Source of the DNA: Spirometra erinaceieuropaei
Lineage: Eukaryota; Platyhelminthes; Cestoda; Diphyllobothriidea; Diphyllobothriidae
DNA length: 64,000 bases
Direction of reading: 5' to 3'
NCBI GenBank assembly: GCA_902702965.1
Contig: CACRXP010000012.1
Coordinates: forward strand, 1,511,383 to 1,575,382
This document shows positions 24,001-34,650 of this stretch, one piece after another (within the stretch, counting starts at the first letter, position 1; every line of letters begins with the position of its first letter). The translations under genes were made by a program, and so were the position numbers. A model generated the notes under the pieces. The model was not told the origin of the DNA, did no database searches, and was given only the letters and a program-made list of their open reading frames with translations.

Positions 24001-25630
24001 AAATGCCTAGATATCATGTAATTTTTCACATATTTTGTAAACTTCTCGACCCCAGTAAGACAAAGATTATTATAACGGATTTCCGACATCATTGTCCTAA
24101 ATCTTAACAGCCATTCTTGTTTTTTTTATAAAAAGCTGTCTGAATATCCATAGTCGCCTGTGCTACGGGGCCTGGTGGAATACGTAGTTTCTTTCAAAAA
24201 CGCAAATACCTTAAATTTTAAAGTGGCCGATAAAATATAAAAAGAGATAATCCAAGCAACTTCATTCTGCCCCTAGAATTCTATGCAAATTGGTGTATAA
24301 AGGCGGAAATAAAAAAGCGTTGTGAAGACACGATGCAATACAATAATAAGTTTTTAGCGATCCCGTCAGTGTAATGAGCATCCTATGCATAAAACTAATT
24401 GGGGTACTGTAAAATTTAAAAAAATAGGATGAGCAAGAGCCTACACTTTGAAATCATAACTTATAAAATAATTTTATTTGATAATCTTAGGGATGTTCTG
24501 TTATAATCGCGTCTCCAAAACTATCATGTTCAACTACTCTTCAATGAATGATGAACATGTCGAGGCCTTGCAGAAAAGATTTTGCATAAAAATCCCACTT
24601 CGCAACGAATCACATTCTGGCAGAAGATGCACATAAAATAAAACTTTGCTTTAGTAATGAATAGCAACGAAAGACAGAAATATAAGCAAATTCTACAATG
24701 AAAACCTGTAATTGCCGGAGGCAATCTTGCAGAACTCTCTCGCATTTTAGGCTGCAAACCGAATTATATAAAGCCAGCTGTTATGATGATCTAAATGCAA
24801 TTATTTTATTATTTTGGGAGCTTTTTACAGCAATATGCTTTTTACCAGCTACTAGTAAAAATAGGAAAATTAAAACTTTAAATTTAGCATACATCGAAAA
24901 ACAGTACCTGCGAGCTGTTTTTCGTTATTCAGTCAGCGCCAAATCGATGTTGAACTCTGTCCCCAAAAATGCATTCAAAGGATCGGAGCATTTTTAAAAT
25001 TTACTTCTGATTTAAGCAACTCCGGCTCGTCAAGCACTTTTAGTCATGTTTTATGGCTGATCAGTAAATGTTAAATATTTTGCAGCCAGTTTTCAACGGC
25101 CAAAGGCGAAAAGTCCAAGAAGCACTGTGGCCAAAGCCCTCAGCGTGTTTAAATGTTATGCAAGAGGCAACTCTGTCCGTATGTTTAAGTTTTGTGTGTC
25201 TTACTACTCCTCAAAGCTTTCGACGCCGCTCAGTCTCCTAGACTTTCTGTTCCATAGGAATCTTTTGACAGTGCCTATGACTTAATCTGATCTAAGCCTC
25301 GACGGAAATCAATCGTTCATCGCGTTAGAATCACTTAACCATATCTAGCAACGAAGTCAAGTATATCAAGCGCGATATGCACTTACAACGCAAAAAATAA
25401 GATGTTATAATGCTATAAGCTAAAATCAAGACAGTTGTGATGTGCGGTTAAAAACGGTGATGCAAAACTTCTTTTCGAAACGTCATCCTTTGAGTTTAAG
25501 AAAAAGACCTGTATTAATTAACTTATAACTAGTTCAGAAAGATGCATCATACAAACGGTCATTACTCATAGCAAGACTGTAAGTAAGACCAATGCTCGGT
25601 TACAACTTCCGAAAATTACGATCTACTTAC
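21039..25630 (-). other. LIN54-like intron (4592 nt)
   Basis: The donor GTAAGTAGAT starts at 25630 and the acceptor ends at 21039. Inside lies a complete TA-flanked palindromic element (21601-22592) and a 14-bp G run near 23631. The remainder (22600-25600) is AT-rich with no recognisable feature. Confidence 0.75.
21601..22592. mobile_element. TA-flanked palindromic DNA element, copy B (complete, 992 bp)
   Basis: The element begins CAGTGCGTGACCGATCTCAT and ends with its reverse complement, flanked on both sides by TA (21599-21600, 22593-22594). The inversion is not confined to the ends. The left arm (about 21601-21960) and right arm (about 22230-22592) are near-perfect reverse complements, surrounding a centre of about 260 bp. 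CAGT ends with a TA target duplication are typical of the Tc1/mariner superfamily, but no transposase is encoded here. The open frame at 22043-22294 is not kept in other copies. The element sits in an intron of the LIN54-like gene. Confidence 0.85.
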
Positions 25631-25799
25631 TTTGTCCACCGATTCAAGGATGTGGTCAAGACAGCGGGCAAATTCGGCCAAAACCGCGTGTTCCTTGGCA
25701 ACACTAGACTCATTTTTCTCCTCAGCTTCATAAAGCTGAGCCAGCATACATGAGCAAGAAACTTCGATAACTTCCGGTGTGATACAAGCGTTAAATAAT
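25631..25799 (-). CDS. LIN54: LIN54-like gene, exon for C-terminal helical region
   Basis: This 169-nt exon enters in phase 2 (acceptor ATGAGCACAG ending 25800) and leaves in phase 0 at donor GTAAGT (25630). Its 56 codons contain ITPEVIEVSCSCMLAQLYEA and LAEFARCLDHILES. These align with the conserved region after the second CXC module of animal LIN54 (the pattern EV.EATC.CLLAQ.EEA followed by EEFGRCL). In the family this part follows the DNA-binding domain and helps LIN54 assemble with its MuvB partners. The frame runs through the exon without a stop. Identification is secure by pattern and order. Confidence 0.88.
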
Positions 25800-25965
25800 C
25801 TGTGCTCATTGTTTACGAATAAGAGCAGCTTACGGTTGCATATTGCTTACTGAAGTGTGGTCGGAGCTTTGCGGAAAGGACATATCGAAAGGCTGCTTGT
25901 TTCTTCCATCAAGCAACACTTGCCTTAAGGAACAGGCTAAAACATTATTACTGAACATTTCTTAC

Positions 25966-26087
25966 TTTAACGCACCCTTTCGACCATTAGACTTGCTGAA
26001 GACGGCCTGAGGCATATTTTGTCGTGAGAATTCGTCAAAATTCCTGCACCCTTGACATCTACAAAGGTCAGAGCAGCTGATTTTAGC
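25966..26087 (-). CDS. LIN54: LIN54-like gene, exon for second half of CXC module 2
   Basis: This 122-nt exon starts in phase 0 after a 32-nt intron and ends in phase 2 at donor GTAAGA (25965). The codons read [20 protein letters not shown], which is the second half of the second cysteine-rich module of LIN54/tesmin proteins (family pattern EAK..C...CKC.GCKN). The cysteines would bind zinc. The exon continues with a basic tail ending ..NGRKGAL. The joined codon across the next intron gives Lys, restoring the family's K-L at this point. Confidence 0.9.
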
Positions 26088-26119
26088 CTAAAGCGTGAGA
26101 TAAATGTGTGATTTCGTGC
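26088..26119 (-). other. 32-nt intron with GC donor
   Basis: The sequence between GAG (26120) and GCT (26087) on the minus strand starts GCACG and ends CTTTAG. Removing it joins CECYE to AKISC exactly as in LIN54 homologues; keeping it shifts the frame. No GT donor is available, so this is best read as a GC-AG intron. Confidence 0.8.
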
Positions 26120-26199
26120 CTCGTAACATTCGCAGTAATTTTTAAGACAATTCGATCGTTTGCAGTTACATCCCTTTGAATGTTTTCTTTCGGAGGATC
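26120..26199 (-). CDS. LIN54: LIN54-like gene, exon for first half of CXC module 2
   Basis: This 80-nt exon lies between two tiny introns. Two bases complete a Gly codon, then 26 codons follow: [20 protein letters not shown], then YCECYE. They match the start of the second CXC module. The tyrosine of the LKNYCEC motif is present; in human LIN54 the equivalent tyrosine inserts in the DNA minor groove at CHR promoter elements. Retaining the preceding intron would read into a stop and lose this module. Confidence 0.9.
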
Positions 26200-26230
26200 C
26201 TAAAAGCCTCGAATAAAAAAATCAGATCAC
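26200..26230 (-). other. 31-nt GT-AG intron
   Basis: It starts GTGATCTGATT and ends GGCTTTTAG, with a T-rich interior. Splicing joins PKI-G to SSERKHSKG, as expected from the LIN54 family. Its length is near the lower limit for spliceosomal introns. Confidence 0.85.
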
Positions 26231-26704
26231 CTATTTTTGGATAGAACGCGAAGGGATTTCTTTCCAATGTCAACTTTATTGCTTTATTTCGCTCATTTTC
26301 GAAGAGGATATTATTCATACAATTTGAACAGTTACAACCATTGCATGGCTGGCCCCTTGCAAAGCATTCACAGTAAAGCTTTAAACAGTGCGATTTAGCG
26401 CAGTTGCAGGCTTTTCGGCCATTTTTATGTTGCTGGATGGATAATGTTTGTTGCTGGTAGAGGTCAGCTTCATTGAAAGCGGTGTCTTTGCCTGTGGAAT
26501 CTAAATCAATCAACGCCTGTATAACTGCGGCCTGAGTCCGACAGTCAATCTGATAGGTCTTAGGGTCTTTTTGAAATTCTTGAGCGTCGGAAGGGCCTTC
26601 GCAAACTGGGAATGGGTTTTGGTTGGTGACCTGCTCAATATCTGCCCCATCAACATACATTTTCAGCAAAGTATTAAACCTCGCTCTGTAGGCAGTTAAC
26701 GCGC
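26231..26704 (-). CDS. LIN54: LIN54-like CXC-domain protein, exon with CXC module 1
   Basis: This is the most recognisable exon of a LIN54/tesmin-type DNA-binding protein, a subunit of the DREAM/MuvB complex that binds cell-cycle (CHR) promoters in the nucleus. It contains [20 protein letters not shown], then [10 protein letters not shown], and the hinge [11 protein letters not shown] that separates the two CXC modules. The LKLYCEC tyrosine, which reads DNA in the human protein, is conserved. The residues before the domain include a Gln-rich stretch ([12 protein letters not shown]). The 3' boundary at 26231 (phase 1) is well supported by the next exon. The 5' boundary is not: acceptor-like TTAG at 26705 and TACAG at 26686 are both possible, and the frame stays open to about 26748. 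Upstream exons (N-terminus, start codon) were not found and may lie beyond the retroelement at 26.9-31 kb. Confidence 0.88.
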
Positions 26705-26882
26705 CTAACGATATAAACAAATTATGATTATCTGCGGCCCCGGCATTTCACAGTTTTATCCCTCTGACAGAGAATAAGGACTTCCGCACATCTAATCTTG
26801 CTCGCCGAATGCGCAGTTCTAATGTATGCCGTATTTGAAATGTGGCCTCACGAATATCCCGACGATCTTGGAGACAAGACGT

Positions 26883-27620
26883 TCATTTGAATTGACGAGT
26901 ACTCGCTTGAGGACGTACAACACGGATATTACGCTTTTTGCCAATTTGGGACAATGAGTGGATGAGTGTGGAGTTCGTCGTCGGCACACAGATGTTTTTT
27001 TGCGCCTCCGCGTCTCCTAAAGTTGCGTCGCCGAGAAAATAGTTTCTTGCGCTGGTGGATTTGGCTGGGCTGGCTAGACGATATATGGCACGCCTGCCGG
27101 CGTTTAACTGCATGAGTCAACGATTTGACCACTCCTTCAACCAATTTAGGTTCATCTCTATTCCTCTGCCGGCAGGACCCCGGACAGCACTTCATCTCTT
27201 CTATATTGCTAATGTACATTGCTACTTGCTGCCCAAGTCTCTTGCATAATCGTTCACATATATAATTACCAAAATGGGCAGCAGTACTGAACGCTGGTAA
27301 ACACCAATCTAGACCACAACAGGACCTGATTTCTCTTCGCCGTTGCACTCAAAATGGCGCCGACCCACAAGGACGTTGTCGATCAATTTGAGGAAGTTAC
27401 CGGTGCTCCTCATTCTTCACAGCTTGTGAAATAGTCTCTGGTTTACCACGGTGTCGAAGGTCTTTGGAAGTCACTGAAAGCGATGTGAACCGCGTAAATG
27501 TTGTCGAGAGCTCGGGTCCGACTCTGGAGAGATTGCGGCCAATTTGTCTTTAGGATCTTCCTTGATAGAATCCGTGTTGGCAGGTTTATAGCAAGTTGTG
27601 ATCTTCTACGAACTGCAGCT
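26883..27620 (-). mobile_element. Decayed non-LTR reverse transcriptase fragment
   Basis: On the minus strand, from about 27500 down, a degraded reverse transcriptase can be followed across frameshifts. First comes a DF.K.FDTV..RL-like motif (27480-27440), then GNFLKLID (about 27405-27382) and a Y.ND-like block near 27270. The C-terminal part is unrecognisable. It may be the 3' part of the element whose endonuclease lies at 29.4-30.1 kb. Confidence 0.6.
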
Positions 27621-28279
27621 ATTCGCTCCCTATCGTCCGCTCTATATCTATGCTGCGAATAAATAAATAAATAAATTGTCTCACTAACACTTCTGGGGGT
27701 GCTGTCATAGCAAGTAATGTAGATTGTCTAGTGAATTTTAAAATAAGTAGGCAGATACCATACAGTGTTCAGCTCGTGCTAACATAATAGGCAGTCTGAT
27801 ATGACAAAAAAACAACTTTCCAACAGAGGAAAAGATCTTTTTTCGAGAAGGACAAAATAAATGCGATTTGATTAGTTTTTAAGGAGAAAAACCCGTCCCT
27901 CATGAAAAGTTAAATATGCGGGTTAGACAGAACCGTCCTGCACGTGGTAGCAGCAGAAGCAACCGTCGAGGTGGACAGACGCGAGGAAACCAGACGCGAT
28001 TGGTTATAGTCTACTTAGAATCCAGCCGAGTGAGCATTAAAGGCGGAGGTGATCATCAAAGCGTGGGAAGTGCGATCATGACACTTTATTTCAGACGGAC
28101 CAAAATACTAGGAGATGGCGAGAACAGAGGATTTCGTCGTGATCGTCAATTGGACTCGAAATTAGGTGGCATCAGAAACCGCAAAGATTTTCGCTGCAGA
28201 GAACGATTAATAACAGTGGGTTCAGTAGCCAATTAAAATAGAAGAATGTCGGAAAATAACTGAGACTTTCCACTTAAGC
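27621..28279. other. No gene identified
   Basis: Contains an AAAT microsatellite (27657-27676). The plus-strand open frame 27916-28236 is basic and unrecognised. Probably retroelement-derived. Confidence 0.3.
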
Positions 28280-28289
28280 AAGCAAAGCA

Positions 28290-28860
28290 TTTATTATCTA
28301 TTTATAAGTTCAAGGAGGATCATTTTTAAAGTCCACAATTCGTGCGTTCGGGAATAAAACGGCCAGTTGTGATTTTATGCTTTTCGCTGTAAGCTGCTTA
28401 TGTAAATTCGATTTGAATACCGATAACTGAGGCAATGTCCTAAATTTTAGCGGAGGATTATTCCAAAGAAAGGCATATTTGGATACAAAAAGGAGGGTCG
28501 CTTAGGTGTTGAGCAAAGGCGCGACGGAATCACCATGAGGGAATCACGCGTGATATAAGACCTGCCTCACGAAGTGAGATTGTAAATGCGCGGGAGATTT
28601 GAGCCAGAGCTAATGAGAAACGGGAAGCACATGTCTGCTTCGAGTCTCCTAATTCATAGAAAGTTAACAAATAAACTGTTTTATTAAGTACGACTGGGGG
28701 TACTATTATAGTTCTTCTTATCTTGGTACAATAAATGGCAGATGCAGCCTGAAGGAATAGTTTTCGAGTAAAAACCGTCTGAACATTTTCGAATTTGTTA
28801 CGATCACAGGCGTTCATTAAACTAAAGAAAGAATAGCAATACTCGAGGACGCGAAGAACA
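28290..28860 (-). mobile_element. CR1-like non-LTR fragment (RT C-terminal region)
   Basis: The minus-strand peptide beginning MNACDRNKFENVQTVFTRKL corresponds closely to a segment of the intact plus-strand RT at 32402-33855 (MNACDRNKIENVQRVLTPKL there). It continues through a frameshifted C-terminal region to about 28300. It is a degraded relative of that family. Confidence 0.75.
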
Positions 28861-29177
28861 AAAATTGCATGTCAGGTTTATGAACCTGTCATTCCTTATC
28901 TAAACCCTGCTGCCGCCGTTGTATAGGGGTGCTATTTGCCCCAGCTTTCAATCCATAGAGCGAATCCCAGTGCCAAATAACACCTGAAAGTGCATCAATA
29001 GAGGCATAAAAGTCATTAGAAAGTCCTTCGCGAAGCTTGAGTGAAATGTCATCTGTTTCTGTAGACTTCGATTCGTCCGATGTCTTTTCTTCTCTTCGAA
29101 TAAGAGATAATGAACAGAGTGCATTGCTTATGCATGAAGTCGACAGATCTACTGTGGCAGGAAGAAGGAACCTTGCT

Positions 29178-30125
29178 TCATCTGTGTAGACCGATTGGTA
29201 AGTTGTGAAAAATACGCAACCTTATTCTGTTTTCAGCTATTTGGACGCTATTAAAAGCCTTTATTGAGGTGGTTTGACGTCTTTTCCTTGTACTTGTTCG
29301 TAGGTAGCTATAGAGTAATTTCGGGTTCTGCTTTGACTTTGCAGCAAATTCTGTGCCTGTATCTCTGTGTTTTCTAGTTGTTGAAATATTCAACTTTCCT
29401 GGTGACGGAGCATTTTCTCCACAATTTATTTAGGTTGATAGTTAAACGCCCAGACCGCTTATTCCACTTTATACTCCTCAGTTGGCACTGGTTGTTAATA
29501 AGCTGCAAAAGGGGATTCTTGATTAACTCCCAATCCTCGTTGGCATTGCACACAAACAAAGAGATTAAATCGAGAAAAGATAAGTCTGCCCCAGTCTGGT
29601 TGAAGTCGCCCCGCCAAATTTCACATCTTTTTGTCAAGAGTGTGCAAGACGGTGAATAAGCAATAATTCTTTTTAAGCAATACATGATCAGTTCGCTCGA
29701 GCGGGACATGGAGATGAACATGTGTGTACCGTCTGATGTTTTCACAAATACTAAATACAGACAGTAAACCCTTTGTCTTTTAACGTGTTCTGGTTGGAAG
29801 CCTTACAAGTTTTGTGAAAAGCATCTTCCATTTGTCTCGCGTAGCATACAGTATTCCTAGGGTGATTTTGAACCTGACGCATGAGCAGTGTTCCAGTTAT
29901 TTTCTGGTGTGCTGAAGTCACCCATGATCCTGAAGATAGATTGACTGGAGAATTTATGCAACTGCTCGAGTGGCTGAGTGTTGGCGATGTTGTCCGTCCT
30001 ACGTGGTCGTCCCACAGAGAGGGCGTTGAGACACGGTGAGCCAGTAGTCTTGATAGTCGACCAGATAGCTTCCATACGCGCACTTGATGATCTTCCCCGA
30101 CACCACCGGGACTTCTTACACACAA
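29178..30125 (-). mobile_element. Decayed non-LTR element, endonuclease and linker region
   Basis: Minus-strand pieces follow the order of an apurinic-type endonuclease and the linker to the RT. They are EAIWSTIKTTG (about 30075), a GDFSTPENNWN motif (about 29920; family G-D-F-N), and then RGDFNQTGADLS with NKLWRK..V..K.EYFNN (29600-29380). Several stops and frameshifts separate them. The element is inactive. With the ORF1-like scrap at 30783 and the RT scrap at 27.5 kb it may form one old copy spanning 31.0-26.9 kb. Confidence 0.7.
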
Positions 30126-30782
30126 ACCATTATGCCGCCGCCCTGGCGGTGTCCCCTTTTCCTACACTCTGTTTGTTATCCAGTCAATACGAATTTGTTA
30201 TCCCTATTATTCCCGTACATCCAAGTATTGGTAACTGTTACAACATCTACAAACAGTTTGCTAAGGCAAATTTTTGACCAATCAAGTTTTGATAAGAGAC
30301 TTTAGGTATTTGTGTACAAGCAGCCCAGTTTTGTGCCAGTCTTAATTCCAGTTGTGTTCGCCATTGTTCCGGGTATTACTGTGTTGCTAAGGGTGTCATT
30401 TTATCTGGCCTGTTCGGCCGCTTGATGGGTTTCGTTAGCTTTAGTTACTTTGATCGAAACAGTGGGTGTTAATGCCTTAATTCTTCAGTCGCTTCAAGCG
30501 GCCGCTTCCACGATGGTGTCTGCGTCAGCTGAGTAGCTGCCGCCGCCATTGGTGTTATTGGCTAATTCAAATAAAATATTAGGTTTTTCCGTGCTACTTT
30601 CCCCTGAAGAGAGCCAGGTGGTGTTCGCCACCCACGAGTCCCGATTTTAATTCCGAGGTAAATTTCCGGCGTTTTAGCCGTTCATTTGGTGTGTAGTCCT
30701 GTAGAAATCAACCTGCTTATGCGAGTTCCTGAGGTAGGATTTTTTTAGAAAGGGTCAACTTTGTTTGTTTTTTCTCTCCATT
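30126..30782. other. No gene identified; probable retroelement leader
   Basis: No recognisable coding or repeat structure. It lies between endonuclease and ORF1-like remnants and is probably part of the same decayed element. Confidence 0.3.
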
Positions 30783-30990
30783 CTAGTTGTGAGAATACGA
30801 GATGATAATGTTGTCCCATCCTCTATCACTCCCTTTTCCCACCTGGAATGCTTTCAGGACTTCAATTTCCCCGTCTGGCTTAAGTAGCTGGTTTAGTAGT
30901 CTACGAAAAGAAGTAAGGTCTTCTGAGACACAGTCGTCAGGATTGACTGCATTTGATTCAGACAATCCCTTGACTACTAGGCACTGCTAG
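30783..30990 (-). mobile_element. ORF1-like remnant of non-LTR element
   Basis: The minus-strand peptide contains SFRRLLNQLLKPDGEIEVLK followed by AFQVGK. This resembles the ORF1 region of CR1-type elements (a leucine-rich stretch followed by a R.GK motif). It is short and isolated. Confidence 0.4.
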
Positions 30991-31289
30991 CTGTCTCGGT
31001 GCTCCATATTTTGTTTTTCTGGGAATTGCCTGCATGAGGACGAGGATGAGCTACGGAGTCCTCGTTTGGATTAAATATTTCCTGCCCCCTAACTATCCCG
31101 AGGGAGCCACCCGTGTTGAATTCGACATTAGGCTCCTGTTGTGGAGTTCCCCCATCTCCCCTAGCTGCAAGCTCCTATCTTTGCATTCGGTTCAGTTTTT
31201 TTGAGAGGAATACTTAATTTTGAAAATAACTTTCAAAACTCTTAGCAAAAACGGTTCTCCAGTACACAGTGATTACCTTAAAGATTAAC

Positions 31290-32401
31290 AGGTATTGGAC
31301 AGGTGGACATAGTTATATATGAAGAAAAAAGGACTTTAAGGTGCAAGATCGAGTTTTAGTTTTTGTTTTTTCAACATCTTTGCAGGTGAGATACCGGGCT
31401 AGAAATGGCAGTATGGAATTCCGATAGGCCGAAGTGCGGCAGGGGATGTGGCGGAAGCATCGACGCATGAGGCGTAAGGATTTCGCAGCCAATAACTCAT
31501 TATGAAGGGGATGGACGGTGTCATTCAGAATTCGGTCAGCGAATTGCTCCACCGAGTTGAAGTGTCGCTGCACGATGATATCAACTAAAATGTGATAGGA
31601 AACACCAGCAGCAGAGGCGAGCATTCGAATGACACGTTTAAAAATAATTAGATCTTTTCTAAGTAAAGCTGGAAAAATAACTGGAGAACAATAAAGAATG
31701 AGTGGAAGAATACAGCCATCTATGAATCGCCAGATTAAGGACTGGGGTGTGTGATATGAACGTAGACGACGAATGTAATAAACAAGTTTTTGAATTTTTG
31801 TTAAAAGGGTTTCCATATGAAGAGAGAAAGAGAGATTTGAGGATAAAGTAACACCTAGGTACCGGAAAGAAGATACCTCATTGGGAAGAATATCCAAAGG
31901 TTCAGGAATGGGAGAGGGTCGCAATCGAAACACACACTGTACTGATTTCTGATTGTTGAGTAGGAGTCCATTATTCGAAGACCATGCGGAGACGTGATCT
32001 AAGCCATCTTTTAAAGACTGCAAATGAGTCAGGTTTTTAAGTGGGTGGCCTACGACCATGTCATCGGCATACTTAACATACAGGCAGTCGTTTGGCGATC
32101 TCAAATCATCAGTATGTAGGGAGAAAAGATGGGGGGATAAGATGGAACCTTGTAGAACTCCACAATTATTTGGAAGAATAGAAGATTTTCTCTTTCCAGA
32201 CTGGACAAACTGAGTGCGGGAGGAAAAATAATCTCTAAGCCAAGAGACAACCCAGCTCGGAGTGTCGCACGCAGCTGCTTTGGTCAGGAGGAGTTGGCGC
32301 GGAATAGTGTTGAAGGCGGATGAGTAGTCGAGAAAAGCACATGCATATGCACGGCATCCCTTGTCTAAGTCTCTCAAAGCTGAATGAACAACTAAAGCAA
32401 C
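31290..32401 (-). mobile_element. Rex1/CR1-like non-LTR element, RT 3' half (part 2 of split element)
   Basis: This is an intact minus-strand frame (32377-31313, 354 aa as opened at an internal start). It carries RT motifs: FLDYSSAFNTIP (first catalytic Asp region), the LQGSILSPHLFSLHTDD block and the KYADDMVVGH catalytic motif, followed by a thumb/C-terminal region. The frame really begins further upstream (VVHSAL.DLDKG, as in the copy at 40245), but upstream sequence is cut at 32402 by a plus-strand insertion. The missing part resumes at 34651. Together they form one element of about 2.9 kb, recently split. Confidence 0.92.
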
Positions 32402-33870
32402 ATATATTGCTTAGTCATTTATTCTCTGTTTATATTTCAAAAGGATTCTTTCCTGAAACATGGAAAACGTCAATTATCATTCCCGTTTTCAAGTCAGGAT
32501 CTCGGTCCGATGTTAATAACTATCGGGGCGTGCACAAAACGCCGTCTATAGCAAAACTTCTTGAAAGGATTATTTTCAATGAAATTCTTGACTTCTGTCT
32601 AGCTAATCGGCTTCTGAGCTATAGTCAGCATGGATTTTTACCTGAGCGATCCTGCGAAACATGCCACTTGTCTTTTCTTAATCTAATCACTTCTCTTCGT
32701 AATGATCGGCAGTCAGTGGTAGTTATTTACTTTGATCTTAGCAAAGCCTTTGACAAGGTGCCCCATAGACGTCTTTTAGTAAAATTGGAAGCTCTCGGCG
32801 TCCGGCCGTCTCTACTCGACTTCATCAGGTCCTATCTGTCCAACCGATATCAGAAAGTCATGGTCGGTAATAGCTACTCGACACCCCACTCGATCACGAG
32901 TGGCGTACTTCAAGGCACGGTTCTGGGTCCGCTACTCTTCCTTCTGTACATCAATGATATTTCGACTGAAATCGCAAATTCGCAAACTTTTACTTATGCC
33001 GATGACCTCAAGTGTGTCTACTCATATTCAAAGGACACCGCAAGTGTTTGTGTTGAAAAAATTAATGCCGATTTACTACGCTTAAGCAGATGGGATTCGA
33101 CATGGCAGATGGAGTTTTCATCATCCAAGTGTAGTTTCATGTCTTTTGGTCCTACCAAACTTCCTGGTCCCATAATTTTTCAGAATAACCCACTCTCGGA
33201 ATGCCTCACCATAAAGGACCTAGGTCTCAGTTATACAAATAAACTTGCTTTATCACCTCATGCAGATAGAATCTCTGCCAAAGCCGCGCAGATATGTGGA
33301 TTCATATCGCATAATTTTTTCCTTCCGGAAATGAAGCTAAGACTTTATCAAATGTTTGTTCTTCCAGTCCTTGAATATTGCTGCCCTTTCTTCGGTTTAA
33401 TGAACGCCTGCGACCGTAATAAAATCGAAAATGTTCAGAGGGTTCTCACCCCGAAACTGTTCTCTCAAGTCGCACCCGGTACTTCTTATACTCAGAGATG
33501 TCAGCTGGCGAACATGAAGTTTTTGTGGGTTAGAAGACTCGAAGCTGGCCTTTGCCTCCTTTTTCGCATCAACTCTAGCTCCAGTCTTCCGCACATTGAC
33601 ACTCTCACTCCGAGAGATCGGTCTTATGTCACGCGCAACACCTGCATGATGATTCCGCCGCCTCTTTGTACTACATCTAAGCGCTCCCTCCTCTTTGCTT
33701 CCAAATATGCCTTTCTTTGGAATAATCCTCCGCCTGAAATTAGATTATCGCCTAAGTTACTGGTATTCAAGTCGAAATTACGCAACCATCTTACACCGGA
33801 AAGCATAAAGGCACTGTTGATGGGACCCCGACGGGTCTTTAATAAAAATAATTGAATTGAATTGAATTGA
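32402..33870 (+). mobile_element. CR1-like non-LTR element, intact RT frame, 5' truncated
   Basis: An uninterrupted frame runs from the 5' junction to TGA at 33853-33855. RT motifs in order are: ETWKTSIIIPVFKSGSRSD, NNYRGV, YFDLSKAFDKVPHRRL, SGVLQGTVLGPLLFLLYIND and the catalytic TYADDLKCVY (about 32995). A C-terminal domain containing MNACDRNKIENVQ follows. The endonuclease and ORF1 are absent, so this is a 5'-truncated insertion. The 3' end is GATGGGACCCCGACGGGTCT, then TTTAATAAAAA and a short TTGAA microsatellite (33818-33870). It sits inside the minus-strand element. The frame is intact, so the insertion is fairly recent. Confidence 0.93.
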
Positions 33871-34650
33871 GTTAACGGTCTCATTCCCGAACACTCAGAT
33901 TCTTGACTTCGAGAAGGGTCCTCCTGGGATTTAGTGGTAGATTAAGTGGTAACTCTTAATTATATCATTCGAAACCACTGTTTTTAATTGGTTTCTAAAT
34001 CCATCGCTATCCTTCCCCCCATAGCGACACTTTTCGCGGTTATTGATGTCATCTCCCGCATTCCGACCTCATGCGGTCTGTCAACACTCACGACGGAACC
34101 CTCAGTCTTCACTGTTTACTAGTAGTTCGGTCGTACCTCCCTTCCTCACTGTTCGGCTGAGCTCGAAGCGTGCTGTGGCGGATCGCATCTCGGTTCCTCT
34201 CGTCTGGCCTCTTTGACGCGGCGTACCAATCCGGCCCAGACGATCTCAATTGTGAATCCCGTATACAATGCCATTTGCAAGCCAGTCCTGTCTGACCCAC
34301 ATTCGTACCCATCAAGGCCGACATTTATTGCTACCCTGACGATGACCGACAACATTCCGTTATATACCGCCACCTACAGGCCAGTCCTGCTCGCTTTTTT
34401 CTGTTATTATTTTTATGGAGGGGTTTTTTTTCTCCTGTAAAATTAATCCAATCATTTTTAACTTTTTGTAAGGAGTTTTTTTTTCACCCCTCAATAATCA
34501 TGTTTCTCAATGGACTTCTAATTCAGAAACTAGGAATTGCATTTTGTAAAGATTCAGCCTACCTCGTCTAAAACTCGCATGAAAATTTATTTTAATTTGC
34601 TTTGATGGGACCCCGACGGGTCTTTAATAAAAATTATCTATCTATCTATC
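33871..34650 (+). mobile_element. Non-autonomous retroposon sharing the CR1-like 3' tail, copy N1
   Basis: This is non-coding sequence ending in the same tail as the neighbouring CR1-like element (TGATGGGACCCCGACGGGTC, 34603-34622, then AATAAAAA) but with an ATCT microsatellite. Its body (about 34110-34600) matches 38130-38690 and partly 49080-49257. It includes one copy of the ACTAGTAGT..GGTCGCA..TCCC unit that is tandemly repeated in copy N2. It ends exactly where the interrupted minus-strand element resumes. Confidence 0.75.

Noticed and set aside
25627..25809. Minus frame starting MSTDYLTLVSH at the LIN54 exon
   Set aside because: Wrong frame. Another frame of the same stretch matches the LIN54 family and has consistent splice phases.
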